NCBI GenBank assembly: GCA_002690085.1 | Contig: NZDM01000037.1 | Location: forward strand, 11,089-29,097 | Reading direction: 5' to 3' | Source: Flavobacteriaceae bacterium | GTDB lineage: Bacteria; Bacteroidota; Bacteroidia; Flavobacteriales; Flavobacteriaceae | DNA length: 18,009 nt | Shown: one piece after another, positions 1 to 6,498 of the stretch | How the letters are laid out: each line of letters begins with the position of its first letter | Numbering within the stretch: the first letter of the stretch is position 1 | Translations under genes and position numbers: made by a program | The notes under the pieces: generated by a model | Told to the model about the DNA's origin: nothing | Databases searched by the model: none | Seen by the model: the letters and a program-made list of their open reading frames with translations, nothing else

Positions 1-132
1 AATCAAGCGGTTGTAAACCAATGTGATGGTGTTATAGAAATTCCTCAATTTGGCACCAAGCATTCTCTAAATATTGCTGTGAGTGGCGGTGTAGTGTTGT
101 GGGATTTGTTTTCTAAAATGAATCAATCTTGA
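1..132 (+). CDS. TrmH/SpoU-family RNA 2'-O-methyltransferase, C-terminal fragment
   Basis: Only the last 43 residues are in the window; the 5' part lies upstream. The frame is open from base 1 to a TGA at 130-132. The fragment holds the end of a SPOUT fold: a stretch reading IEIPQFGTKHSLN (residues 13-25), followed by IAVSGGVVLWDLF. This matches the last two conserved motifs of TrmH/SpoU methyltransferases, where the Ser-Leu-Asn loop helps form the knotted S-adenosylmethionine site. Such enzymes methylate ribose 2'-OH groups in tRNA or 23S rRNA. The C-terminal piece cannot tell whether the target is tRNA Gm18 or an rRNA position, so no symbol is given. Its last 10 bases overlap the end of the convergent gene on the other strand. 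Confidence 0.85.
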   Translation, partial: NQAVVNQCDGVIEIPQFGTKHSLNIAVSGGVVLWDLFSKMNQS

Positions 133-1250
133 ATCTGCGATAAGATCCATAAATAGTCATGGCGATTTTCAACAAAATCCCGTTGACTGATGTCAATGAT
201 TTTAACTTTTGCTGGAGGAGTGTTTTTTATAAAATCTAGATAGCCTAAGTGTAGTTTATTTAAATATTCTGAACTCAAATCTCGTTCATAAACACGGCCG
301 CGTTTTTTTATGTTTTCTTTTAAATTTTCTACATCTTGATACAAATACACATATAAATCTGGCCGCTTGATGTCTTTATAGACTAAATAGAACAATTTAC
401 GGTACAATAAAAACTCTTCTTTGGAGAGGGTAACTTTTGAAAAAATCAAAGATTTAAATACCTCGTAATCTGCAATGATAAAATCTTTAAATAAATCCAG
501 TTGTGCTAAATCTTCAGAAATTTGCTGAAAGCGATCGGCTAAAAATGACATTTCTAAAGGAAAAGCAAAGCGTTCAGCATCTTCATAAAATTTTGGCAGA
601 AAAGGATTGTCTGCAAAACGTTCAAAAATTGTTTTTGCATTGAAATCACGGGCCATCATTTTCGTCAGACTTGTCTTTCCAGCACCAATATTCCCTTCAA
701 TGGCAATAAAATTATAAGCTGAAAAATCAAAGGCCTTTAAGGGATTGGTGAGCGGTTTTTTTAGCTTTGAAATGGGACTGTTGTCAGGACAGGTCTCCAA
801 TAGCTGCGCTATTGTTTTTTGAGATGCAGGATGTGTAAATTCTGCGTTAATCTCAGCCAGGGGTTGCAAAACAAAAAGACGTTGCTCCAAGCGAGGGTGT
901 GGCACACTTAGTAATGCTGTTTCAATATTTTGATCTCTAAAAAATAATATATCGAGGTCAAGTGTCCGAGCGCGGTACTGCCCGTCTTCGTAACGTTTGC
1001 GACCATATTTTTCTTCTATTTGCATGAGCTTGGATAACATGAGTTCTGCCGACAAATTGCTGCGAACCTCAAGACATGCATTGAGAAATGCATTCCCTTC
1101 AAACCCCATGGCCGGTGTTTCATAGCAACTGGAAATAGCCACCACACTCCCGACTTCATAATGAATGGCATCAACCGCCGATTGAAGGTAATAAAGCCGA
1201 TCACCAGTATTGCTGCCTAAGCCGATATAAATTGGTTTTTGTTCTTGCAT
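123..1250 (-). CDS. folK: Bifunctional HPPK (folate biosynthesis kinase) - deoxynucleoside kinase fusion
   Basis: This 375-residue protein combines two kinases. Residues 1-160 are a 6-hydroxymethyl-7,8-dihydropterin pyrophosphokinase, which transfers pyrophosphate from ATP in folate synthesis. Visible motifs are YIGLGSNTGDR (8-18), FLNACLEV (55-62) and the RTLDLDILF segment (95-103) with the metal-binding aspartates. The part just before it, QYRA, departs from the usual K-x-G-P form. After a short linker, residues 180-375 are a deoxynucleoside kinase: P-loop IEGNIGAGKTSL (184-195), ERF (210-212), RPDLYVYL (296-303) and a lid-like KKRGRVYERD (315-324). HPPK alone is about 160 residues and bacterial dNKs about 200-220, so the length fits a full fusion with no truncation. 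I recall similar fusions in other Flavobacteriia, but this was not checked. ATG start. Both halves should be cytosolic. The nucleoside preference of the kinase half is not readable from sequence alone. Confidence 0.93.
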   Translation of the reverse strand: MQEQKPIYIGLGSNTGDRLYYLQSAVDAIHYEVGSVVAISSCYETPAMGFEGNAFLNACLEVRSNLSAELMLSKLMQIEEKYGRKRYEDGQYRARTLDLDILFFRDQNIETALLSVPHPRLEQRLFVLQPLAEINAEFTHPASQKTIAQLLETCPDNSPISKLKKPLTNPLKAFDFSAYNFIAIEGNIGAGKTSLTKMMARDFNAKTIFERFADNPFLPKFYEDAERFAFPLEMSFLADRFQQISEDLAQLDLFKDFIIADYEVFKSLIFSKVTLSKEEFLLYRKLFYLVYKDIKRPDLYVYLYQDVENLKENIKKRGRVYERDLSSEYLNKLHLGYLDFIKNTPPAKVKIIDISQRDFVENRHDYLWILSQIQD

Positions 1251-1289
1251 AGTAAGACAGCAATTTAAGTAAAAGAAAAATTAATAGTA

Positions 1290-1297
1290 TATCTTTA
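1290..1297 (+). promoter_or_regulatory. Possible -7 element for the queuosine-precursor transporter gene
   Basis: TATCTTTA matches the Bacteroidota -7 consensus TAnnTTTG at seven of eight positions and lies 22 bases before the ATG at 1320. No clear TTTG at the -33 spacing was found, so this is a weak call. Confidence 0.35.
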
Positions 1298-1319
1298 CTA
1301 AAGAATTTATTGACAGCCA

Positions 1320-2024
1320 ATGACATCCAAAGACACCCTTTTAGCGCGGCGCCTCTATTTAATTTTAGGGCTTTTATTTATTACTGCTTTAGTAGTTTCA
1401 AATCTAATTTTCAAAAAATTCTTTTACTATCATCCTCTTGAAGTCGATTTTTTTGGGGTAAAACTGTTTGAAATATCGGTTGGTATTCTACCCTATCCCA
1501 TTACGTTTTTAATCACCGACTTGATCAGTGAAATTTACGGCAAGAAAAAAGCCAATGAGGTTGTGGTGGGCGGCATTATCGCTTCATTTTTTGCTATGGG
1601 CATCATATACGTTGCCAATGCAGCACCAGCCACAGAGTGGTCTCCCGTCTCAAATGCGATGTTTTCAGTTGTTTTTGGCAGTACTGCCATTGCTGTTTTA
1701 GCCAGTATGTTGGCCTATTTGTTTGCACAATTTATTGACATTCAAATTTACCATTATTGGAAGCGTCTAACGCAAGGCAAGCATCTTTGGCTGCGGAACA
1801 ACTGCTCAACTTTCTTATCACAGTTTGTGGATACGGCCACAGTTTTGTTGCTTTTATGTGCATTTGGAGAAATTGAATGGAATTTATTTAGGGGTTTGTT
1901 GCTGGCAGGCTTTCTGTTTAAAGTATTGATAGCGGCCCTAGATACGCCATTTTTATATTTGGGTGTTTTCTTCTTCAGAAAGCGTTTCAATCTAAAAATT
2001 AATCAAGGAATTGAATTGGATTAA
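1320..2024 (+). CDS. Queuosine precursor transporter, YhhQ/VUT family
   Basis: This 234-residue inner-membrane protein has about six hydrophobic segments (roughly residues 10-30, 47-70, 80-100, 112-140, 165-182 and 188-217). Family signatures are PYPITFLITDLISEIYGKK (58-76) and WLRNNCSTFLSQFVDT (157-172), plus a late ALDTPFLYL (206-214). E. coli YhhQ imports the 7-deazaguanine precursors preQ0/preQ1 used to make queuosine in tRNA; the same role is inferred here by family. Length is normal for the family. No queuosine-synthesis gene lies in the window, so context does not add support. The stop overlaps that of the convergent DUF2797 gene by 4 bp. No specific symbol is assigned because naming in this family varies. 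Confidence 0.9.
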   Translation: MTSKDTLLARRLYLILGLLFITALVVSNLIFKKFFYYHPLEVDFFGVKLFEISVGILPYPITFLITDLISEIYGKKKANEVVVGGIIASFFAMGIIYVANAAPATEWSPVSNAMFSVVFGSTAIAVLASMLAYLFAQFIDIQIYHYWKRLTQGKHLWLRNNCSTFLSQFVDTATVLLLLCAFGEIEWNLFRGLLLAGFLFKVLIAALDTPFLYLGVFFFRKRFNLKINQGIELD

Positions 2025-2818
2025 TGTACAATATCTAACCCCACCACAAGGCCCTCGTTACTTCGCACATTGAAAACATTTTCATCTTCAAAAATAAGAT
2101 ACTGTCCTTTGATCCCGACAAGGACGCCCTCATATTCAGGGGTTTTTTGAAGGTTGAGGCTCTTTGGTTTTTCAGGATACTTTTTGACGGGAAATTCTAA
2201 ATTTAAAGGGGTGTTATTGGTCAAAATATAAGGCTTGACTTCTTCTGGTAAATAAGGAATCAATCGGTCACGCCAAAGGGGTAAGTCTTCTTCAGGGGCA
2301 GTTCCTTTTAACATTTCACGCCAATTGGTTTTATCACTAACCACTTTCTTTAAGGACACTTCAGCAATACCCGACAAATAACGGTTGGGAACTTCTAAAA
2401 TTTCTAAAGCCGCTTGTGCGCCCTGATCTATCCATCTTGTAGGGACTTGTGTTTTACGAGTTACCCCAACTTTTACATTGCTTGAATTGGCTAAATAGAC
2501 AATGTGAGGCTGTAGTTGTACTTTTTCTTCAAATTCTAAATCGCGTTCGGCAATGCCCAAATGGGCTTTGCTTTTTTCTGGATGCATGATCCAATCTGCG
2601 GTTTGCGGTAATTCAAAAAAACAAGATTTACAAAAACCTTGGCGGAATGTAATGGCATCACTGCCACAGCTCAAGCATTGGTGTCCAAAAAATTTCAATT
2701 TGAGCTTTTTGTAAAGCAGTTGATGCGGCTGAAGAAGCGCATTACCAAGCGTCAAATAATAATTTATAGGCACGCTGAGCTCCGTTTGCATTTTTGTAAG
2801 GACTCCTTGGTAAAGCAT
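2021..2818 (-). CDS. DUF2797 family protein with a zinc-ribbon-like segment
   Basis: This 265-residue protein has no signal peptide or membrane segment and is probably cytosolic. I recognise it as the DUF2797 family, which has no established function. Two CxxC pairs, C48/C51 and C63/C66, are spaced like a zinc knuckle. Further on, VYLANSSNVKVGVTRK (107-122) followed by RWIDQGAQAALEI (128-140) resembles the Y..KIG.T...R...G core of GIY-YIG-like folds; that comparison is my inference. The C-terminal 65 residues contain short beta-rich stretches such as EGVLVGIKGQYLIFEDENVFNV (split at 230-240 and 241-251). The gene is divergent from the GH3 gene, with start codons 45 bases apart, and overlaps the convergent transporter gene at the stop codons. 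ATG start. Family assignment is fairly confident; biochemical role is unknown. Confidence 0.8.
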   Translation of the reverse strand: MLYQGVLTKMQTELSVPINYYLTLGNALLQPHQLLYKKLKLKFFGHQCLSCGSDAITFRQGFCKSCFFELPQTADWIMHPEKSKAHLGIAERDLEFEEKVQLQPHIVYLANSSNVKVGVTRKTQVPTRWIDQGAQAALEILEVPNRYLSGIAEVSLKKVVSDKTNWREMLKGTAPEEDLPLWRDRLIPYLPEEVKPYILTNNTPLNLEFPVKKYPEKPKSLNLQKTPEYEGVLVGIKGQYLIFEDENVFNVRSNEGLVVGLDIVH

Positions 2819-2831
2819 AGAGAAATTTTAT

Positions 2832-2839
2832 TACTTTTG
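2832..2839 (+). promoter_or_regulatory. -7 promoter element for the GH3-family gene
   Basis: TACTTTTG is an exact match to the Bacteroidota -7 consensus TAnnTTTG, 24 bases before the ATG at 2864. A TTG at 2807-2809 is a possible -33 element, but the spacer of 22 is slightly longer than the usual 19-21. Confidence 0.6.
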
Positions 2840-2845
2840 AGCTCC

Positions 2846-2853
2846 TAAATATA
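2846..2853 (-). promoter_or_regulatory. Possible -7 element for the DUF2797 gene
   Basis: Read on the minus strand this is TATATTTA, seven of eight matches to TAnnTTTG, 27 bases before the DUF2797 ATG. It lies only 6 bp from the opposing GH3 -7 element, so the two divergent promoters would overlap face to face. Confidence 0.35.
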
Positions 2854-2863
2854 ATTATTTTTT

Positions 2864-4375
2864 ATGCAAATTCCATTGGTTAATTCCGTTGCTAGCTGGT
2901 TTTTAAAGAAGCGTTTTCATCAAATTGATTTGTTTCTAAAATACCCCTATGATGTTCAAAACGAGCTTCTTGTAAACCTTTTGGAGGGTGCTAAAAATAC
3001 GGAATTAGGGCTTAAATACGATTTTAAATCTATTGAATCCTATCGAGAATTTGCAAATCGGGTGCCTGTTTCAACCTACGAGATGTATGAGGAGTTGATA
3101 GACCGCTCCTTAAAAGGCGAACAAAATATTTTTTGGCCAAAGCCCATAAAATGGTTTGCAAAGTCCAGCGGCACTACCAATTCCAAAAGTAAATTTATAC
3201 CAGTTAGCGGCGCCTCTTTAGAGAATTGCCATTATGCTGCTGGAAAGGACTTGCTCTGTATGTATTTAAATAACAATCCGGAATCCGAGTTGTTCAATGG
3301 TAAAAACTTGCGTTTAGGGGGGAGTAAGGAATTGTATGAAGAAAATGGGGCTGTTTTTGGAGATCTTTCTGCCATTTTGATTGATAATATGCCGTTCTGG
3401 GCAGAATTTAGCAGCACCCCAAGTAATAAAATTTCATTGATGAGCAATTGGGAAACTAAAATGCGTGCAATTATTGAAGAAACAAGAGATGAAAATGTTA
3501 CGAGTTTGGCTGGGGTACCCTCATGGATGCTGGTCTTGCTAAATACTGTTTTGGAAACAACTGGGCATTCCAATGTTTTGGATCTATGGCCCAACTTGGA
3601 AGTTTATTTTCATGGCGGGGTGAGCTTTATGCCCTACGAAAGTGAGTACAAAAAAATAATTCCTTCACCATCATTTAAGTATTATGAAACTTACAATGCC
3701 TCAGAAGGGTTTTTTGCCATTCAAGACCGGAATCATTCCGATGAATTGATGTTGATGTTAGATTATGGGATTTTTTATGAGTTCATCCTAATGGAAACTT
3801 ATGGCACTAAAACTCAAAAAGTTATTCCTTTATATGAAGTTCAAAAAGGAAAAAATTATGCCATGATTATTACCACGAATGCAGGGCTTTGGCGCTATCA
3901 AATTGGGGATACCGTTCGGTTTACTTGCATCGACCCCTACCGCATTGTGGTGACTGGACGCACCAAACATTTTATCAATGTTTTTGGTGAAGAACTCATC
4001 ATCGAAAACACCGACAAAGCTTTGAAAATCGTTGCTAAAAAAATTGGTTGTGAAGTTCGGGATTACACGGTTGCGCCTATTTTTATGGAAGGCAAAGAAA
4101 AGGGGGCGCATGAATGGTTGATTGAATTTAAAAAACCCCCTAAAGATCTGCGTTATTTTACAGAACTATTGGACAATGCCTTGAAAGCTTTAAACTCTGA
4201 CTACGAGGCCAAACGCTATAACAATACCACTTTAAACATTCCAAAAGTGAGGGCAGCAAGAGCGGAGCTTTTTCACGACTGGTTAAAAGCAAAAAATCAA
4301 TTGGGTGGGCAACACAAGGTGCCACGTCTTTCCAATTCTCGCTTGTTTATTGAAGCTTTATTGAAACTGTCTTAA
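2864..4375 (+). CDS. GH3-family acyl-adenylate-forming enzyme
   Basis: This 503-residue protein belongs to the GH3 (auxin-responsive promoter) family, known in plants as amido synthetases that adenylate a small carboxylic acid and join it to an amino acid. The three ATP/AMP-binding motifs of the ANL superfamily are present: SSGTTNSKSKFIPVS (101-115), YNASEGFFA (277-285) and YQIGDTVRF (345-353). A hinge segment GRTKHFINVFGEEL (365-378) leads into the mobile C-terminal domain (about 380-503), which ends with GGQHKVPRL (481-489). Length is typical. No signal peptide, so cytosolic. The bacterial substrate is unknown, and neighbours give no hint because the gene stands alone between a divergent and a convergent gene. 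The ATG follows a consensus -7 promoter element. Family call is confident; reaction in this organism is inference. Confidence 0.9.
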   Translation: MQIPLVNSVASWFLKKRFHQIDLFLKYPYDVQNELLVNLLEGAKNTELGLKYDFKSIESYREFANRVPVSTYEMYEELIDRSLKGEQNIFWPKPIKWFAKSSGTTNSKSKFIPVSGASLENCHYAAGKDLLCMYLNNNPESELFNGKNLRLGGSKELYEENGAVFGDLSAILIDNMPFWAEFSSTPSNKISLMSNWETKMRAIIEETRDENVTSLAGVPSWMLVLLNTVLETTGHSNVLDLWPNLEVYFHGGVSFMPYESEYKKIIPSPSFKYYETYNASEGFFAIQDRNHSDELMLMLDYGIFYEFILMETYGTKTQKVIPLYEVQKGKNYAMIITTNAGLWRYQIGDTVRFTCIDPYRIVVTGRTKHFINVFGEELIIENTDKALKIVAKKIGCEVRDYTVAPIFMEGKEKGAHEWLIEFKKPPKDLRYFTELLDNALKALNSDYEAKRYNNTTLNIPKVRAARAELFHDWLKAKNQLGGQHKVPRLSNSRLFIEALLKLS

Positions 4376-4391
4376 AGTGGCATACATATTG

Positions 4392-4411
4392 CGTTTGTTG
4401 CAGAACAAGCG
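4392..4411. terminator. Weak hairpin in the gap between convergent GH3 and clpX genes
   Basis: CGTTTGTT and AACAAGCG can form an 8-bp stem (one G-T wobble on the plus strand) around a GCAG loop. It sits in the 76-bp gap between two converging genes, where a bidirectional terminator is expected. No U-tract follows directly on the plus strand; a T-run comes only about 20 bases later. This is therefore a low-confidence call. Confidence 0.3.
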
Positions 4412-4451
4412 GTAGCATTTATCCTTTCGATTTTTTCATTAAATTAAAGGT

Positions 4452-5681
4452 TTAGGAAACGGCTTTCAATTGCTTAAGTCGGGAACGGTTGAGCTGTTTT
4501 TTAACATATGATTTGTCGACATTGAGCGTTGTTTCACCACTACCCGGAAGAGAAAACATGGCGTCGGTTAATATTTCTTCACACAAAGAGCGCAAGCCAC
4601 GAGCTCCCAATTTATATTTAATAGCTTTTACGACTATAAAATCCAAAGCATCCGCTTCAAATGATAACTCAATTTGATCCATTTCAAACAATTTTTTGTA
4701 TTGTTTTACAATGGCATTTTTAGGTTCTGTAAGAATCGCTCTAAGCGTAGATTCGTCCAATGGATTCATGTACGTCAACACAGGCAATCGACCGATAATT
4801 TCTGGAATAAGGCCAAAATCTTTTAAGTCTTTAGGCGTGATGTATTGCAACAAGTTTTTTGTGTCAATTGGACCTCCTTCTTGAGCCGATTTATAACCAA
4901 TAGCCGCCATATTCAAGCGCTTCGAAATAAGGCGTTCGATACCATCAAAGGCGCCGCCGGCAATAAATAATATGTTTTCGGTATTGACCTCAACAAACTT
5001 TTGATCTGGATGTTTTCGCCCTCCTTTGGGAGGTACATTGACAACGGTACCCTCTAAAAGTTTAAGTAAGGCTTGTTGTACGCCCTCACCAGAAACGTCT
5101 CTGGTTATTGAAGGATTGTCACTTTTACGAGCAATTTTATCAATTTCATCAATAAATACAATGCCGCGTTCTGCTTTTTCTTTATCATAGTCCGCTGCTT
5201 GTAACAAGCGCGTCAGCATGCTTTCTACATCCTCACCCACATAGCCTGCCTCGGTCATGACGGTGGCATCTACGATGGCCAAAGGAACGTTGAGCATTTT
5301 AGCAATGGTTTTAGCCATAAGCGTTTTTCCAGTCCCGGTTTGCCCGACCAATATGATGTTACTTTTTTGAATTTCAATGGCATCTTCTGCTGGCGATTGC
5401 AGCAACCTTTTGTAGTGGTTGTATACTGCCACAGCTATCACTTTCTTAGTTTGGTCTTGACCAATAACGTATGTATCCAAAAAACTTTTTATTTCTTTGG
5501 GTTTCTTGAGCATCAAATCAGTAGTAAGTTCCTGTCCTTGGTGATTAGATTCTTCTACAACAATGCCATGTGCTTGTTCGATACAGCGGTCACATATATG
5601 CGCACCAAGACCTGCAATTAGTAAATTTGTTTCGGCCTTTTGCTTGCCACAAAATGAGCATTCCAATACTTCTTTTGTCAT
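4452..5681 (-). CDS. clpX: ATP-dependent Clp protease unfoldase subunit ClpX
   Basis: This 409-residue AAA+ unfoldase recognises tagged or misfolded proteins, unfolds them with ATP and feeds them to ClpP. The N-terminal zinc-binding domain has C8, C11, C30 and C33. The AAA+ module shows Walker A GQTGTGKT (113-120), the GYVGEDVES pore loop (146-154), Walker B IVFIDEID (174-181), a RDVSGEGVQQALLKLLEGT block (194-212), the PEIIGRLP arginine-finger region (293-300) and sensor-2 GARGLRSL (359-366). The ClpP-docking loop reads IGY (261-263) where E. coli has IGF. Length is normal (E. coli 424). It is the last gene of tig-clpP-clpX, 26 bp after clpP with no promoter visible between them, so it is probably co-transcribed. 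ATG start. Confidence 0.98.
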   Translation of the reverse strand: MTKEVLECSFCGKQKAETNLLIAGLGAHICDRCIEQAHGIVVEESNHQGQELTTDLMLKKPKEIKSFLDTYVIGQDQTKKVIAVAVYNHYKRLLQSPAEDAIEIQKSNIILVGQTGTGKTLMAKTIAKMLNVPLAIVDATVMTEAGYVGEDVESMLTRLLQAADYDKEKAERGIVFIDEIDKIARKSDNPSITRDVSGEGVQQALLKLLEGTVVNVPPKGGRKHPDQKFVEVNTENILFIAGGAFDGIERLISKRLNMAAIGYKSAQEGGPIDTKNLLQYITPKDLKDFGLIPEIIGRLPVLTYMNPLDESTLRAILTEPKNAIVKQYKKLFEMDQIELSFEADALDFIVVKAIKYKLGARGLRSLCEEILTDAMFSLPGSGETTLNVDKSYVKKQLNRSRLKQLKAVS

Positions 5682-5707
5682 GGAAACGTATGTTTAATAG
5701 GTATGGT

Positions 5708-6385
5708 CTACGGTTTTTTGGAAAGGATTTCATCAATCATTCCATAGTCTAAGGCTTTATCTGCCTTCATCCAATAATCCCGATCACTGTCGGCATAGAC
5801 TTTATCATAGTCTTGCCCAGAGTGCTTAGATATAATATTGTACAACTCTTCTTTGAGTGTTAAAATTTCTCGTGCTGTAATTTCAATATCACTGGCTTGT
5901 CCTTGTGCGCCCCCTAAAGGTTGGTGAATCATAACGCGAGAGTGTGTCAATCCACTTCGCTTGCCTTTTTCACCTGCACATAACAAAACGGCTCCCATAG
6001 AAGCCGCCATCCCTGTACAAATGGTTGCAACGTCCGGCTTTATAAGCTGCATGGTGTCATAGATTCCCAATCCAGCATAAACACCTCCCCCAGGTGAGTT
6101 TATGTATATTTGAATGTCCTTGGAAGCATCGGTGCTTTCCAAAAATAACAATTGTGCTTGAATGATATTGGCAACCTGATCATTGATCGCGGTGCCCAAG
6201 AAAATAATACGGTCCATCATTAAACGAGAAAACACATCAAAAATGGCAATATTCATTTGACGTTCTTCAATAATATTTGGGGTCAGGCCCATGGGATTAA
6301 TACTGCTAACAATCTTCTCATAGTAGGTGCTGCTGATGCCTTGATCTTTGATCGCGAATTTTTTAAATTCTTTACCGTAATCCAT
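5708..6385 (-). CDS. clpP: ATP-dependent Clp protease proteolytic subunit ClpP
   Basis: This 225-residue serine protease forms the barrel-shaped chamber that degrades substrates delivered by ClpX. The catalytic triad is complete: S129 in GMAASMGA, H154 in MIHQPLGG and D203 in DRDYWM, with the same spacing as in E. coli ClpP. The oxyanion-forming INSPGGGVYAG segment is at 95-105. The N-terminal stretch of about 30 residues before the conserved core is longer than the mature enzyme and may be a self-processed propeptide, as in E. coli; the cleavage site cannot be fixed here. Order tig-clpP-clpX is the common bacterial arrangement. It lies 113 bp downstream of tig and has a possible promoter of its own at 6408-6415. 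ATG start. Confidence 0.98.
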   Translation of the reverse strand: MDYGKEFKKFAIKDQGISSTYYEKIVSSINPMGLTPNIIEERQMNIAIFDVFSRLMMDRIIFLGTAINDQVANIIQAQLLFLESTDASKDIQIYINSPGGGVYAGLGIYDTMQLIKPDVATICTGMAASMGAVLLCAGEKGKRSGLTHSRVMIHQPLGGAQGQASDIEITAREILTLKEELYNIISKHSGQDYDKVYADSDRDYWMKADKALDYGMIDEILSKKP

Positions 6386-6407
6386 AGTGGTCTATTATTT
6401 TAGTCTG

Positions 6408-6415
6408 TAAATATA
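6408..6415 (-). promoter_or_regulatory. Possible -7 promoter element for clpP-clpX
   Basis: Read on the minus strand this is TATATTTA, seven of eight matches to TAnnTTTG, 22 bases before the clpP ATG. No good -33 TTTG is seen at the expected spacing. It would let clpPX be expressed apart from tig. Confidence 0.4.
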
Positions 6416-6428
6416 GTATTATTTTCGA

Positions 6429-6467
6429 AGGAATCTTTTGTTTTTAAGTAGAAAAAAACCGATTCCT
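6429..6467 (-). repeat. Imperfect inverted repeat between tig and clpP
   Basis: AGGAATC (6429-6435) and GATTCCT (6461-6467) are perfect inverted repeats. Inside them, GTTTTT (6440-6445) can pair with AAAAAC (6454-6459), giving a two-part stem with a small internal loop. It lies in the 113-bp gap between tig and clpP on the coding strand of both. It could be an attenuating terminator or processing site; without a following U-run on the minus strand the function is uncertain. Confidence 0.35.
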
Positions 6468-6498
6468 ATGCCTCTATAGAACCCCTTTTAACTTAAAC

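Noticed and set aside
3232..3594. A 120-codon open frame antisense to the GH3 gene
   Set aside because: It lies wholly within a confidently coding region, has no recognisable motif and no promoter, and is explained by the opposite-strand codon pattern.
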